From positions 62,001-126,000 of the forward strand of contig JAOARV010000048.1 in NCBI GenBank assembly GCA_025210395.1: a DNA stretch of 64,000 nt. The letters are read 5' to 3'. The stretch comes from Marinisporobacter sp. GTDB taxonomy: Bacteria > Bacillota > Clostridia > Peptostreptococcales > Thermotaleaceae. Each line of letters begins with the position of its first letter. The first letter of the stretch is position 1. Below, piece by piece: positions 54,769 to 64,000 of this stretch. Under the pieces are notes generated by a model. It saw only the letters and a list, made by a program, of their open reading frames with translations. It had not been told where the DNA came from and made no database searches. The position numbers were made by a program, and so were the translations under genes.

Positions 54769-55827
54769 ATGAATGGAGAATTTATTGAAGCGTTAGATCA
54801 AATTGAAAAGGAAAAAGGCGTTGCTAAGGATGTTTTGATTGATGCTATTGAAGCTGCATTGATTTCTGCGTACAAGAGAAATTATGGAACTTCACAAAAT
54901 GTGAAAGTATATATTAATAGAGAAAATGGAGAGGTTCGAGTATTTTCAGTGAAAAATGTTGTGGAAACAGTTGAAACTGAATTGTTAGATATTAGTGTGG
55001 AGGATGCAAAAGAAATAGATAGCAATTATGAAGTTGGGGATGTAGTGGAGAGAGAAGTTACACCTAAAAACTTTGGTAGAATTGCTGCACAAACAGCAAA
55101 ACAGGTAGTTGTACAAAGAATTCGAGAAGCTGAAAGAGGCATTATTTATGATGAGTTTGTAAATAGGGAAAGTGAGATTGTTACGGGCATAGTTCAAAGA
55201 ATTAGTAAGGGAAATGTATTTATAAATCTTGGAAGAACAGAAGCAGTACTTACTCCTACAGAACAAATAGCTGGAGAGGTTTACAAACATAATGATAGAA
55301 TAAAGACCTATATTATTGAAGTGAAAAAGACAACAAAGGGACCCCAAATTCTTGTTTCAAGAACCCATCCAGGACTTGTAAAACGTTTGTTTGAATTAGA
55401 AGTTCCTGAAATCCATGATGGTGTTGTAGAACTAAAAAGTATTTCAAGAGAAGCAGGTTCAAGAAGTAAAATTGCAGTATATTCACATGATGAGAATGTA
55501 GATCCTGTAGGAGCATGTGTAGGGCATAAAGGTGCAAGAGTACAGGCTATTGTAGATGAGTTAAAGGGTGAAAAAATCGATATTATAAAATGGAATGATA
55601 ATCCAGAAGAGTTAATTGCAAGTGCTTTAAGTCCATCCAAGGTACTAAAAGTGATTGTGAAGGAAAGTGAAAAAACAGCATTAGTGGTTGTTCCTGATTA
55701 TCAGCTATCATTAGCAATTGGTAAGGAAGGACAGAATGCAAGATTAGCAGCAAAATTAACGAATTGGAAAATAGACATTAAGAGCGAATCACAATATGAA
55801 GAGGCTATGAAAGAAATAGAAGAATAG
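54769..55827 (+). CDS. nusA: Transcription termination/antitermination protein NusA
   Basis: A 352-residue NusA: N-terminal RNA-polymerase-binding domain (1-125), S1 domain (about 135-200, GIVQRISKGNVFINLGRTEA), and two KH domains (about 230-345, including VGHKGARVQAIVDEL and AIGKEGQNARLAAKLT). It lacks the C-terminal acidic repeats of E. coli, as is normal in Firmicutes. GGGAGGTG lies before the ATG. Confidence 0.97.
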   Translation: MNGEFIEALDQIEKEKGVAKDVLIDAIEAALISAYKRNYGTSQNVKVYINRENGEVRVFSVKNVVETVETELLDISVEDAKEIDSNYEVGDVVEREVTPKNFGRIAAQTAKQVVVQRIREAERGIIYDEFVNRESEIVTGIVQRISKGNVFINLGRTEAVLTPTEQIAGEVYKHNDRIKTYIIEVKKTTKGPQILVSRTHPGLVKRLFELEVPEIHDGVVELKSISREAGSRSKIAVYSHDENVDPVGACVGHKGARVQAIVDELKGEKIDIIKWNDNPEELIASALSPSKVLKVIVKESEKTALVVVPDYQLSLAIGKEGQNARLAAKLTNWKIDIKSESQYEEAMKEIEE

Positions 55828-55840
55828 GAGGTATTATAGG

Positions 55841-56113
55841 ATGAAAGTTAGAAAAATACCCCTTAGACAATGTATTGGATGTATGGAACAAAAACCAAAA
55901 AAAGAATTAATTCGTATTGTTAAATCCAAAGATGGAGAGATTAAACTGGATCTAACAGGAAAAGCTAACGGTAGAGGTGCTTACATATGTAACAATGTTG
56001 AATGTTTTAAGAAAATAGAAAAAAGAAAAGCGTTAAATAGAGCATTTCAACAGGAAATAGATAAAGAAATATATGAGCAATTGTATGAGGAGTTGAAAAA
56101 AAATGAAAAATAA
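55841..56113 (+). CDS. rnpM: RNase P modulator RnpM (YlxR family)
   Basis: A 90-residue YlxR-family protein with the conserved PLRQCIGCMEQKPKKELIRI and GRGAYIC motifs forming a basic, RNA-binding surface. Recent work on the family describes it as a modulator of RNase P, named RnpM. It lies between nusA and ylxQ and overlaps the latter by 11 bases. Confidence 0.93.
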   Translation: MKVRKIPLRQCIGCMEQKPKKELIRIVKSKDGEIKLDLTGKANGRGAYICNNVECFKKIEKRKALNRAFQQEIDKEIYEQLYEELKKNEK

Positions 56114-56453
56114 AGTTTTTTCATTTTTAGGATTAGCACAGCGCTCAGGAAATTTAGTAACGGGTGAAGATACATGTACCATGTATATAAAAAAAAATCA
56201 TGTTAAATTAGTAATTATTGCAAATGATGCATCTGATAATACAAAGAAAAAATTTCGAGATATGGCAGACTTTAGGAATATTAAATTTGTGATCTATGGC
56301 GATAGACAAAGTTTATCACAGGCTGTGGGTAGAGCAAATAGAACGGTTTATGGAATAAAAGATATAGGGCTTGCAAAAAAAATTTTTTCCCTTATCCAAG
56401 AAGCTGAGAATGGTTCAAATAATTTAGGGGGTGAGCAAACATGTCAAAAATAA
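56103..56453 (+). CDS. ylxQ: L7Ae-family RNA-binding protein YlxQ
   Basis: A 116-residue protein of the ribosomal L7Ae/L30e/YlxQ fold. [18 protein letters not shown] at the N-terminus and [17 protein letters not shown] near residue 37 match the family, which binds kink-turn RNA. Its end overlaps the infB start by 13 bases, its start overlaps rnpM. Confidence 0.92.
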   Translation: MKNKVFSFLGLAQRSGNLVTGEDTCTMYIKKNHVKLVIIANDASDNTKKKFRDMADFRNIKFVIYGDRQSLSQAVGRANRTVYGIKDIGLAKKIFSLIQEAENGSNNLGGEQTCQK

Positions 56454-58474
56454 GAGTATATCAATTAGCTAAAGAATTAGCTATTTCTAGTAAAGAATTG
56501 ATTAATAAATTAGCTGAACTTGACATTAGTGTAACCAATCATATGAGTGCGTTAGAAGAAGAAACAGTAGATATTATAAAGGAACTTTTCGGAGAAACAA
56601 CAGAAGAAGTGGAAATAGAAGAAGAAAAACCTAAAGAAACTAAAAGTACAAATAAGAAAAATAACAAAAATACCAAGAGAAAGGAAGTTTCTAAAATAGA
56701 AGAGAAAGAGAATAATCCTAATGAAAATGTAATAATGATTCCTGAAACAATTGTAGTACAAGAGTTTGCTGAGAAAATCGGAAAAGGTGTGTCAGAAGTG
56801 ATTACAAAGTTAATAGGAGCAGGGATTTTTGCTTCAGCAAATCAGAATATTGATTTTGACGTAGCAGCTTCAATTGCCCTAGACTTTGGTATTCATATTG
56901 AAAAGGAAGAAACCCAAGAGGAAGATGAATTTGGGATAGACAATACACCAGACCGTCCACAAGATTTAAAAGAGAGACCTCCTGTAATCACTGTAATGGG
57001 GCATGTTGACCATGGAAAAACTTCATTACTTGATGCAATAAGAAATACAAGTGTTACCACTAGAGAAGCTGGTGGAATCACACAGCATATAGGTGCTTCA
57101 GAAGTAAAAGTAAATGGTAAAAAAATTGTATTCTTAGATACACCAGGGCATGCGGCATTTACTTCTATGAGAGCAAGAGGAGCAAGTATAACAGATATAG
57201 CTATTTTAGTTGTTGCAGCAGATGATGGGGTTATGCCACAAACAATAGAAGCAATTAGTCATGCAAGAGCTGCGGAGGTTCCAATTATTGTAGCGTTAAA
57301 TAAAATTGATAGACCAAATGCTAATTCAGATCGAGTAAAACAAGAATTATCTGAAAATGGTGTTTTAATTGAAGAATGGGGTGGAGATACTATATGTGTT
57401 CCTGTTTCTGCAAAAATGGGAGAAGGTATTGATAACCTATTAGAAATGATTTTACTTGTAGCAGAAATGCAGGAGTTAAAGGCAAATCCTAATAAACTAG
57501 GATTTGGAACAGTAATCGAAGCAAAACTAGATAAGAGTAGAGGTCCTGTAGCCACTATGCTTGTACAAAATGGAACAATAAGAGTAGGAGATTCTGTTGT
57601 AGCAGGAGCTGCTTATGGTAGAATTCGTGCTATGATCAATGATAAAGGTAAAAATATTAAAAAGGCAGGTCCAGCAACAGCTATTGAGATCTTAGGTTTA
57701 TCTGATGTACCTGAAGCAGGAGATAGTTTTAATGCAGTAAAAGAAGATAAAGTGGCTAGACAAATAGTTGAAAAAAGACGTGCAAAGATCAGAGAAGAAA
57801 ACTTAAATGCAACAGCAAAAGTATCTTTAGAAGATTTATTTAAGCATATACAAGAAGGAGAAGTAAAAGAGTTAAATATAATTGTAAAAGCAGATGTTCA
57901 AGGTTCTGTTGAAGCTGTAAAACAGTCATTTATGAAATTAAGCAATGATGAAGTAAAAGTAAAAATGATTCATGGTGGTGTAGGAACTATTACTGAATCA
58001 GATATTATGCTTGCTTCTGCTTCTAATGCAATTATTATAGGATTTAACGTGAGACCTTCATCTACAGTAACTAGTCTAGCAAAAAGAGAAAGTGTAGATT
58101 TAAGAACATATAGAATCATATATGAAGCAATTGCTGATGTAGAAGCTGCTATGAAAGGTATGCTTGATCCTGAGTATAAGGAAGTAGTACTTGGAAAGGT
58201 TGAAATAAGAGCAACTTTTAAGGTTCCAGGAGTAGGAACTATTGGTGGAGCTTATGTGCAAGAAGGAAAAGTAATGAGAAATGCACAAGTAAGACTAGTG
58301 CGTGATGGAATTGTAGTATTTGAAGGTGCTATAGCATCTTTAAAAAGATTTAAGGATGATGTAAAAGAAGTAGCTACTGGTTATGAATGTGGAATCGGCC
58401 TTGAAAATTATAATGATATCAAAGAGGGCGATATTGTTGAACCATATATTATAGAGGAAATAAAAAGAGCATAG
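56441..58474 (+). CDS. infB: Translation initiation factor IF-2
   Basis: A 677-residue IF-2 with a short N-terminal region (IF2_N at residues 1-55, then a Lys/Glu-rich linker), typical of Clostridia. The GTPase domain carries [16 protein letters not shown] near residue 184, [13 protein letters not shown] near 232 and ALNKIDRP near 286; domains II-IV, including the C2 fMet-tRNA binding domain, follow. GGGGGTGAG precedes the ATG. Confidence 0.97.
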   Translation: MSKIRVYQLAKELAISSKELINKLAELDISVTNHMSALEEETVDIIKELFGETTEEVEIEEEKPKETKSTNKKNNKNTKRKEVSKIEEKENNPNENVIMIPETIVVQEFAEKIGKGVSEVITKLIGAGIFASANQNIDFDVAASIALDFGIHIEKEETQEEDEFGIDNTPDRPQDLKERPPVITVMGHVDHGKTSLLDAIRNTSVTTREAGGITQHIGASEVKVNGKKIVFLDTPGHAAFTSMRARGASITDIAILVVAADDGVMPQTIEAISHARAAEVPIIVALNKIDRPNANSDRVKQELSENGVLIEEWGGDTICVPVSAKMGEGIDNLLEMILLVAEMQELKANPNKLGFGTVIEAKLDKSRGPVATMLVQNGTIRVGDSVVAGAAYGRIRAMINDKGKNIKKAGPATAIEILGLSDVPEAGDSFNAVKEDKVARQIVEKRRAKIREENLNATAKVSLEDLFKHIQEGEVKELNIIVKADVQGSVEAVKQSFMKLSNDEVKVKMIHGGVGTITESDIMLASASNAIIIGFNVRPSSTVTSLAKRESVDLRTYRIIYEAIADVEAAMKGMLDPEYKEVVLGKVEIRATFKVPGVGTIGGAYVQEGKVMRNAQVRLVRDGIVVFEGAIASLKRFKDDVKEVATGYECGIGLENYNDIKEGDIVEPYIIEEIKRA

Positions 58475-58501
58475 TAACTACCAAGGAAAGGTGGTTTTTA
58501 A

Positions 58502-58876
58502 ATGGGATATCAAAGAGCAAATAGAATTAGTGAAGAAATAAAAAAATTAGTGAGTACAATGATTATGAATGAACTAAAAGATCCACGTATATCAACGTTG
58601 ACAAGTGTAGTTGAGGTAGATGTTACAAGAGATTTAAGATATGCAAATATCTTTATTAGTGTATATGGTTCTGAAAAAGAAAGAGATAATACCCTAACAG
58701 CTTTAAAAAGTGCTTCTGGGTTTATACGTAAAGAAATTGGAAGAAAATTAAAACTAAGATATACGCCTGAGCCTATATTTAATATGGATACTTCTATAGA
58801 AAAAGGAATATATATGTCTAGTTTGATTAATAAAGTAAGCAAGAAGGAAACTTTAGATGAAAAAGAAGACAAATGA
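58502..58876 (+). CDS. rbfA: Ribosome-binding factor A
   Basis: A 124-residue RbfA, a KH-like cold-shock and 30S maturation factor. [20 protein letters not shown] and [19 protein letters not shown] are diagnostic. It overlaps the next gene by 20 bases. Confidence 0.96.
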   Translation: MGYQRANRISEEIKKLVSTMIMNELKDPRISTLTSVVEVDVTRDLRYANIFISVYGSEKERDNTLTALKSASGFIRKEIGRKLKLRYTPEPIFNMDTSIEKGIYMSSLINKVSKKETLDEKEDK

Positions 58877-59825
58877 TATAGAGGAAGCTATAGGGGCCAT
58901 TAATAAGGCAGATAACATTCTTATTCTTCCTCATATTCTTCCTGATGGAGATACAATTGGTTCATCAATAGCTCTCTATTTAGCATTAAAAAAAATAGGA
59001 AAGCATCCTTTTATTTTATTAAATGAAGAACTACCTTATAATATTCAATTTTTGCCCTGTGAATATGTTCTTAGTGAAGTAGATAAATCTTTAAGCTTTG
59101 ATTTAGTCATATCTACAGATTGTAGTGATCTAGATCGATTAGGAGACAGAAATGAATATGTATATAGGGAAAAAAATAGTTTGAATATAGACCATCATAT
59201 AACAAATACTTATTTTGCAGATATAAATATTGTTGATCCTAAAGCTGCTGCAACTGGAGAAATTGTGTATTTTTTAATTAAAGCTTTAGGTGTTTCTATT
59301 ACAAAAGATATGGCAACTTGTCTTTATACAGCTTTATCAACAGATACAGGTAGCTTTAAATATGATAATACATCTGCACAAACCCATAGGATTGTGGCTG
59401 GATTACTTGAAAAAAATGTGGATTTAAACTGTGTAACGACACAGATTTATCAAAATAAGCCACTACATAAAGTTAAACTATTATCAGAAGTTTTAAATAC
59501 TCTTGAATTTTATTTTAATAATCAATTGGCTGTTTTATACATTACAGAGGAAATGATGGATAAAGTGGGAGTAAAAGCAGAAGATACAGATGGGATTATT
59601 GAATTTGCACGAGATATTAATGGTGTAGAAGTAGGTGTATTACTAAAAGAGATGGGAAAAGATAAAATAAAAGTAGGTTTTAGAGCTAAATATGATGTAG
59701 ATGTAAGTGAAATTGCAAGTGCTTTTCATGGAGGCGGACATAAAAAGGCTTCTGGATGCACGATTCATGACAATATGGAAAATGCAAAGAGATTAGTTGT
59801 TGAAAGAATGGAAAATTATTTGTAG
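58857..59825 (+). CDS. nrnA: DHH/DHHA1 oligoribonuclease / pAp phosphatase NrnA
   Basis: A 322-residue DHH phosphoesterase of the NrnA (YtqI) family, which degrades short oligoribonucleotides and pAp (and pGpG, ending c-di-GMP turnover). Motifs: [14 protein letters not shown] near residue 29, [14 protein letters not shown] near 83, [13 protein letters not shown] (DHH) near 109, and C-terminal [11 protein letters not shown] near 290. The start at 58857 overlaps rbfA by 20 bases with AAGGAA 9 bases upstream. Confidence 0.94.
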   Translation: MKKKTNDIEEAIGAINKADNILILPHILPDGDTIGSSIALYLALKKIGKHPFILLNEELPYNIQFLPCEYVLSEVDKSLSFDLVISTDCSDLDRLGDRNEYVYREKNSLNIDHHITNTYFADINIVDPKAAATGEIVYFLIKALGVSITKDMATCLYTALSTDTGSFKYDNTSAQTHRIVAGLLEKNVDLNCVTTQIYQNKPLHKVKLLSEVLNTLEFYFNNQLAVLYITEEMMDKVGVKAEDTDGIIEFARDINGVEVGVLLKEMGKDKIKVGFRAKYDVDVSEIASAFHGGGHKKASGCTIHDNMENAKRLVVERMENYL

Positions 59826-59833
59826 GTGATAAT

Positions 59834-60727
59834 TTGAGAGGAATCATCAATATTTTAAAACCACCGAATATGACTTCACATGATGTTGTCTATTCCATAA
59901 GAAGGATTTTAAAAACAAAAAAAGTAGGGCATACAGGAACTCTTGACCCCATGGCAGCAGGGGTGTTGCCTATTTGTGTTGGAAGTGCAACAAAGATAAG
60001 TGGATATCTTTTAAATGATAAGAAAAAGTATCGATGCGAAATGATCTTAGGACATAATACAGATACACAGGACCGGTGGGGAAAAATAATTAATACTCGA
60101 CCAGTAAATGTAACAAAAAAAGAGATCATAGATGTCTTTCATTCATTTAAGGGGGAAATAGAGCAAATTCCTCCCATGTATTCGGCACTAAAACATAAGG
60201 GTAAAAAATTATATGAGTTAGCTCGTGAAGGAAAAGAAATTCCTAGAGAACCTAGGAAAATAATAATATACGAGCTAGATATTATTAAAATTGATCATAA
60301 TGTTATTCTTTTTGATGTGCTTTGTTCAAAGGGAACTTATGTAAGAACTTTATGTGATGATATTGGAAACAAGTTGAATTGTGGTGCATATATGTCTTTT
60401 CTATTAAGAACTGAAAGTGGTAATTTTAAATTAAATGATACAGTCACACTTGAAACATTAGAAACATTATCTAGTGAAGAAATAAAGGGGAATTATATGT
60501 TTCCTATGGATTATCCACTTACAGCTATGCCTAAAGTAAATATCAAGAAACAATCGGAAAGTTATTTGCGAAATGGAAACAATATTTACATGAAAAATAT
60601 TGAATTTTATGATTCGCTAAAGACAGATGAGATGGTAAGACTATATGTAGAGGATCAATTTATTGCATTAGGAACGGTAAAAAAGGATCAAGGAATGTAT
60701 ATTGATATTCATAGAGTATTTCTTTAA
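59834..60727 (+). CDS. truB: tRNA pseudouridine-55 synthase TruB
   Basis: A 297-residue TruB that makes pseudouridine 55 in the T loop of tRNAs. The catalytic Asp38 is in GHTGTLDPMAAGVLPICVG; IPPMYSALKHKGKKLYELAR and CSKGTYVRTLCDDIG are further signatures. TTG start 59834 with AGGTGATAA upstream. It lies 8 bases after nrnA. Confidence 0.96.
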   Translation: MRGIINILKPPNMTSHDVVYSIRRILKTKKVGHTGTLDPMAAGVLPICVGSATKISGYLLNDKKKYRCEMILGHNTDTQDRWGKIINTRPVNVTKKEIIDVFHSFKGEIEQIPPMYSALKHKGKKLYELAREGKEIPREPRKIIIYELDIIKIDHNVILFDVLCSKGTYVRTLCDDIGNKLNCGAYMSFLLRTESGNFKLNDTVTLETLETLSSEEIKGNYMFPMDYPLTAMPKVNIKKQSESYLRNGNNIYMKNIEFYDSLKTDEMVRLYVEDQFIALGTVKKDQGMYIDIHRVFL

Positions 60728-60739
60728 AGGGGAAAGATT

Positions 60740-61663
60740 ATGGAAATTATAACCTCACTTAATCAGATAAAAATAAATTGTGATACAGGTGTTGCATTAG
60801 GGAGTTTCGATGGTGTTCATATTGGACATCAAACGTTAATTATAAATTTAGTAGAGGCTTGTAAAAAAAAAGGTTTAAAAAGTGTTGTTTATACTTTCAA
60901 AAATCATCCTAGAACTTTAACATCTCCAAGTGGGGCACCAAAGAAAATCATATCTTTTGAAAAAAAATTTGAACTATTAGGGCGCCTTGGAGTAGATTAT
61001 GTAGTTTGTGTTGATTTTGATGATTACCAAAGAAGTTTAAGTCCTGAAAAATTTGTAAAAGAAATTTTAAAGGATCAGTTAAAAATGTCTTATGGTGTAG
61101 TTGGCTTTAATTATCATTTTGGATATAAGGCACAAGGAAATACAGAACTTCTTGATGGGTTAAAAGATCCATATGACTATGAACTGATGATCGTAAAAGC
61201 TATAAAGATACAAGATGATGTTGTTAGTAGTACAAAAATTCGAGAACTCATAAAAATTGGAAATATTCCTAAAGTGAATTTATTTTTAGGAAGAAATTAT
61301 TCTATTTCAGGGAAAGTAGTTCATGGAAATGGATTTGGAAAAGAATTTGGTTTTCCAACTGCAAATGTGGCAATAGGTAAGGAGTTTATTTTACCTAATT
61401 CAGGAGTTTATTTTACGAAATGTATCATTGACAATAAACTATATAATAGTGTTACAAATGTAGGGTATAAGCCTACTATAGGCAGTGATGTCATTAGTGT
61501 AGAGTCACATATTTTAGATTTTAATGGAGATTTATATGATAAAGAAATAGAAGTTATATTTTATCAAAAATCTAGAGATGAAGTGAAGTTTGAAAGCACT
61601 AAGGAATTAATTCATCAGATTCATAAAGATGTACAAGAATTAAAAAAGTTTTTTAATCTATAA
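60740..61663 (+). CDS. ribF: Bifunctional riboflavin kinase / FAD synthetase
   Basis: A 307-residue RibF making FMN then FAD. The N-terminal nucleotidyltransferase has ALGSFDGVHIGHQTLI near residue 20 and VGFNYHFGYKAQGNT near 122; the C-terminal kinase has GFGKEFGFPTANV near residue 203 and VTNVGYKPTIG near 240. It closes the rimP-ribF run; rpsO has its own promoter downstream. Confidence 0.96.
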   Translation: MEIITSLNQIKINCDTGVALGSFDGVHIGHQTLIINLVEACKKKGLKSVVYTFKNHPRTLTSPSGAPKKIISFEKKFELLGRLGVDYVVCVDFDDYQRSLSPEKFVKEILKDQLKMSYGVVGFNYHFGYKAQGNTELLDGLKDPYDYELMIVKAIKIQDDVVSSTKIRELIKIGNIPKVNLFLGRNYSISGKVVHGNGFGKEFGFPTANVAIGKEFILPNSGVYFTKCIIDNKLYNSVTNVGYKPTIGSDVISVESHILDFNGDLYDKEIEVIFYQKSRDEVKFESTKELIHQIHKDVQELKKFFNL

Positions 61664-61670
61664 GTTTTTA

Positions 61671-61699
61671 TTTACAATAAAGTTCTTATATGATAAAAT
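61671..61699 (+). promoter_or_regulatory. Sigma-A promoter of rpsO
   Basis: TTTACA (61671-61676) and TAAAAT (61694-61699) are 17 bases apart, just after ribF, giving a leader of about 80 bases. Confidence 0.65.
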
Positions 61700-61715
61700 C
61701 TAATGTGTTGAAGAA

Positions 61716-61761
61716 CCAAAGCTACGTACTGCGACTCACCGACGTATTACCTGGCTTTTGG
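61716..61761 (+). promoter_or_regulatory. Structured rpsO leader, candidate S15 autoregulatory site
   Basis: CCAAAGC (61716-61722) pairs with GCTTTTGG (61754-61761, one bulged T), and within it TACGT (61723-61727) pairs with ACGTA (61742-61746). The enclosed segment ACTGCGACTCACCG is GC-rich compared with its surroundings. Ribosomal protein S15 is known to repress its own mRNA by binding structured leaders in several bacterial groups; the assignment here rests on position and structure. Confidence 0.65.
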
Positions 61762-61787
61762 CGATAATAAAAAAGGAGGTGGAAGGT

Positions 61788-62057
61788 ATGGCAATGAATA
61801 AAGAAAAGAAACAAGGTATCATTGATACACATAAGGTACATGAGGGAGATACAGGTTCTCCAGAAGTTCAAATTGCTATATTGACAACTAGAATTAATGA
61901 GTTAAATGAGCACTTGAAAATTCATAAGAAGGATCATCACTCACGTCGTGGACTTCTAAAAATGGTAGGTAAGAGAAGAAACTTATTAAACTATTTAAAA
62001 GACAAAGAAATTGAAAGATACAGAAGTATCATTCAAAAGCTAGGTCTAAGAAAGTAA
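61788..62057 (+). CDS. rpsO: 30S ribosomal protein S15
   Basis: An 89-residue S15, standard length. [20 protein letters not shown] and [17 protein letters not shown] are diagnostic. ATG 61788 (MAMNKEKKQ) follows AAAGGAGGTGG; a second ATG at 61794 is possible. An in-frame TTG at 61758 lies in the leader and is rejected. Confidence 0.97.
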   Translation: MAMNKEKKQGIIDTHKVHEGDTGSPEVQIAILTTRINELNEHLKIHKKDHHSRRGLLKMVGKRRNLLNYLKDKEIERYRSIIQKLGLRK

Positions 62058-62065
62058 TACTTATT

Positions 62066-62095
62066 GAGCGGGAATTTCCCGCTCTATTATTTTAT
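62066..62095 (+). terminator. Terminator between rpsO and pnp
   Basis: GAGCGGG (62066-62072) pairs with CCCGCTC (62078-62084) around AATTT, followed by TATTATTTTATTT. The U-tract is interrupted, so read-through into pnp is possible, as in many rpsO-pnp operons. Confidence 0.8.
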
Positions 62096-62186
62096 TTAAA
62101 TGATATATAGGATTTTTCGTAATCATGTAGGAAATAATATAAAAGACGTAGAATAAGTTCAATAAGTTATAAGGAGGAGGTAAATA

Positions 62187-64000
62187 ATGGAGAGAACATT
62201 TAAAACAACTCTAGGTGGTCGTACCCTTGAAGTTGAAGTAGGAAAAGTAGCACAGCTAGCAAATGGCTCGGCGTTACTTAGATATGGTGAAACGGTTGTT
62301 TTAATTACTGCTGTTGCATCATCTGAACCTAGAACGGGTATAGACTTTTTCCCACTAAGTGTTGACTATGAAGAAAGACTTTATTCTGTTGGAAAGATCC
62401 CTGGAGGTTTTATTAAGAGAGAAGGGAAACCTACAGAAAAAGCAATTCTTACAGCAAGATTGATTGATCGACCAATAAGACCATTATTCCCAAAAGGATT
62501 TAGAAATGATGTACAAGTTATTGCTACAGTTCTTTCTGTAGATCAAGATTGTACACCAGATGTTGTTGCTATGATTGGTTCATCTGTTGCTTTATCCATA
62601 TCAGATATACCTTTTGATGGCCCAACAGCTTCAGTGATAATAGGTTTAATTGATGGGAAATTCATTGTAAACCCTACTTTAGAAGAGAGAGAACAAAGTC
62701 AGATGCATTTAGTTGTTTCTGGTACAAAAGATGCAATCATGATGGTAGAAGCAGGTTCAAATGAAATTCCTGAAAAAGTTATGCTTGATGGAATATTATT
62801 TGCTCATGAAGAAATAAAAAAAGTCGTAGCTTTTATAGAAGAAATTGTTGCAGAAGTTGGTAAACCAAAGCAAGAGGTTACTTTATATAAAGTTGATGAA
62901 GAAATTGAAAAAGAAGTAAGAGGATTTGCTACTGAAAAAATGGTTCAAGCTATTAAAACAGTAGATAAATTAGAAAGAAATGAAAACATGGATCAAGTAA
63001 AGGCAGATACATTAGAATATTTTGAAGAAAAATATCCTGAAAATCTAAAAGATGTAAGTGAGACTTTATATCAGATTACAAAAGAACAGGTTAGAAGAAT
63101 GATTGCACAAGAAGGGATTAGACCTGATAATCGTGTAGCAGATGAAATAAGACCTATCTCAAGTGAAGTATCCTTACTGCCTAGAACTCATGGAACAGGT
63201 CTATTTACTAGAGGGCAAACCCAAGTACTTACTGTAGCAACATTAGGAGCTATAGGAGATGCACAAGTAATAGATGGTCTGGGTGTAGAAGAATCAAAGC
63301 GTTACATGCATCATTATAATTTCCCACCTTATAGTGTTGGAGAATCAAGATTTTTAAGAGGACCAGGAAGAAGAGAAATAGGACATGGTGCTTTAGCTGA
63401 AAGAGCATTAGAGCCTGTCATTCCATCAGAAAAAGATTTTCCTTATACTATTCGATTAGTATCAGAAGTATTAAGCTCAAATGGTAGTACTTCTCAAGCT
63501 TCTGTATGTGGAAGTACATTAGCACTTCTTGATGCAGGTGTACCAATCAAATCTCCAGTTGCAGGAATTGCAATGGGACTTATAAAAGAGGAAAACAATG
63601 TAACGATCCTTAGTGACATTCAAGGAATGGAAGATTTCTTAGGAGATATGGACTTTAAAGTAGCAGGAACCGCTGAAGGTGTTACAGCTATTCAGATGGA
63701 TATAAAAATACATGGAATCAATAAAGAAGTATTAGAAAGAGCATTAGAGCAAGCAAGAAAAGGAAGATTACATATTTTAGGTAAAATGAATGAAGCTATA
63801 TCAGTTCCACGAGAAGAACTTTCTCCATATGCGCCAAGAATTATCAACATTATGATTGACCCTGAAAAAATTAGAACGGTAATTGGACCTGGTGGAAAGA
63901 CGATTAGTAAGATTATTGAAGAGACAAATGTAAAAATAGACATTGAAGATGATGGAAGAGTCTTTATTACAGCTGCCAATATGGAAGATGGAAATAAAGC
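62187..64000 (+). CDS. pnp: Polyribonucleotide nucleotidyltransferase (PNPase), 3' end outside window
   Basis: The frame is open from ATG 62187 (AAGGAGGAGG upstream) to the window end, 604 codons of an expected 700 or so. PNPase degrades RNA from the 3' end phosphorolytically. First RNase PH domain: [20 protein letters not shown] and [20 protein letters not shown]; an all-helical linker follows; second RNase PH domain: [15 protein letters not shown] and [11 protein letters not shown]. The last visible part is the KH domain ([20 protein letters not shown]); the S1 domain lies beyond the window. It follows rpsO in the usual order. Confidence 0.96.
   Translation, partial: MERTFKTTLGGRTLEVEVGKVAQLANGSALLRYGETVVLITAVASSEPRTGIDFFPLSVDYEERLYSVGKIPGGFIKREGKPTEKAILTARLIDRPIRPLFPKGFRNDVQVIATVLSVDQDCTPDVVAMIGSSVALSISDIPFDGPTASVIIGLIDGKFIVNPTLEEREQSQMHLVVSGTKDAIMMVEAGSNEIPEKVMLDGILFAHEEIKKVVAFIEEIVAEVGKPKQEVTLYKVDEEIEKEVRGFATEKMVQAIKTVDKLERNENMDQVKADTLEYFEEKYPENLKDVSETLYQITKEQVRRMIAQEGIRPDNRVADEIRPISSEVSLLPRTHGTGLFTRGQTQVLTVATLGAIGDAQVIDGLGVEESKRYMHHYNFPPYSVGESRFLRGPGRREIGHGALAERALEPVIPSEKDFPYTIRLVSEVLSSNGSTSQASVCGSTLALLDAGVPIKSPVAGIAMGLIKEENNVTILSDIQGMEDFLGDMDFKVAGTAEGVTAIQMDIKIHGINKEVLERALEQARKGRLHILGKMNEAISVPREELSPYAPRIINIMIDPEKIRTVIGPGGKTISKIIEETNVKIDIEDDGRVFITAANMEDGNK

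Noticed and set aside
62101-62140. Separate sigma-A promoter for pnp
   Set aside because: TAATAT at 62135 has only TTTTTC at 16 bases upstream; too weak to call.

Overview
The window is an AT-rich (roughly 70% A+T by eye) stretch of a Gram-positive Clostridia chromosome. Every gene I can support, about 65 in 64 kb, lies on the + strand. The evidence for Clostridia is CodY, a FliY-type switch protein, CheC/CheD, a PolC-type polymerase, strong purine-rich ribosome binding sites with frequent TTG/GTG starts, and the order topA-codY-flgB and rpsB-tsf-pyrH-frr-uppS-cdsA-dxr-rseP-ispG-polC-rimP-nusA-infB. The best guess is a motile anaerobe of the Alkaliphilus/Clostridiaceae/Peptostreptococcaceae neighbourhood; the species cannot be named from sequence alone. 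No rRNA, tRNA, CRISPR array, prophage or insertion sequence was seen.

Layout. 1-787: the end of an HDOD-domain protein and an unknown small membrane protein, closed by a terminator. 1115-6332: yraN, comM (yifB), dprA and topA, concerned with DNA uptake, recombination and topology. 6547-7326: codY, with its own terminator. 7363-7722: a 360-base AT-rich regulatory gap. 7723-41087: one nearly unbroken flagellar-chemotaxis operon of about 33 kb. It runs basal body and export gate (flgBC, fliE-K, flgD, flgE, flbD), stator (motAB), fliL, switch (fliM, fliY, cheY), export channel (fliO-R, flhB, flhA), placement GTPases (flhF, flhG), PilZ brake protein, chemotaxis (cheB, A, W, C, D), sigma-D (fliA), and then four poorly characterised envelope-type genes. 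41262-49601: rpsB-tsf, then pyrH-frr-(PASTA-like orphan)-uppS-cdsA-dxr-rseP-ispG. 49786-54060: polC. 54286-61663: rimP-nusA-rnpM-ylxQ-infB-rbfA-nrnA-truB-ribF. 61664-end: rpsO with a structured leader, and a truncated pnp.

How it fits together. CodY, the GTP/branched-chain amino acid sensor that represses motility in relatives, sits directly upstream of the flagellar operon. The operon encodes almost the whole hook-basal body, motor and core chemotaxis pathway. Flagellin, filament cap, hook-filament junction proteins, FlgM, CheR, CheV and receptors are not here and must be elsewhere. The remainder is housekeeping translation, isoprenoid, envelope and replication genes in the standard Firmicutes arrangement.

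Most interesting: the flgB upstream region (a 12/13 inverted repeat bracketing a promoter, a 42-base all-purine tandem repeat, no c-di-GMP riboswitch), G7-G8 homopolymers used as ribosome binding sites for flgB, flgD and fliM, structured leaders before rpsB and rpsO, a hairpin without a U-tract after flgE, a promoter-hairpin pair before rimP, and the uncharacterised four-gene tail of the flagellar operon. I found no clear evidence of a wholly new multi-gene system; these are the best candidates for something undescribed.
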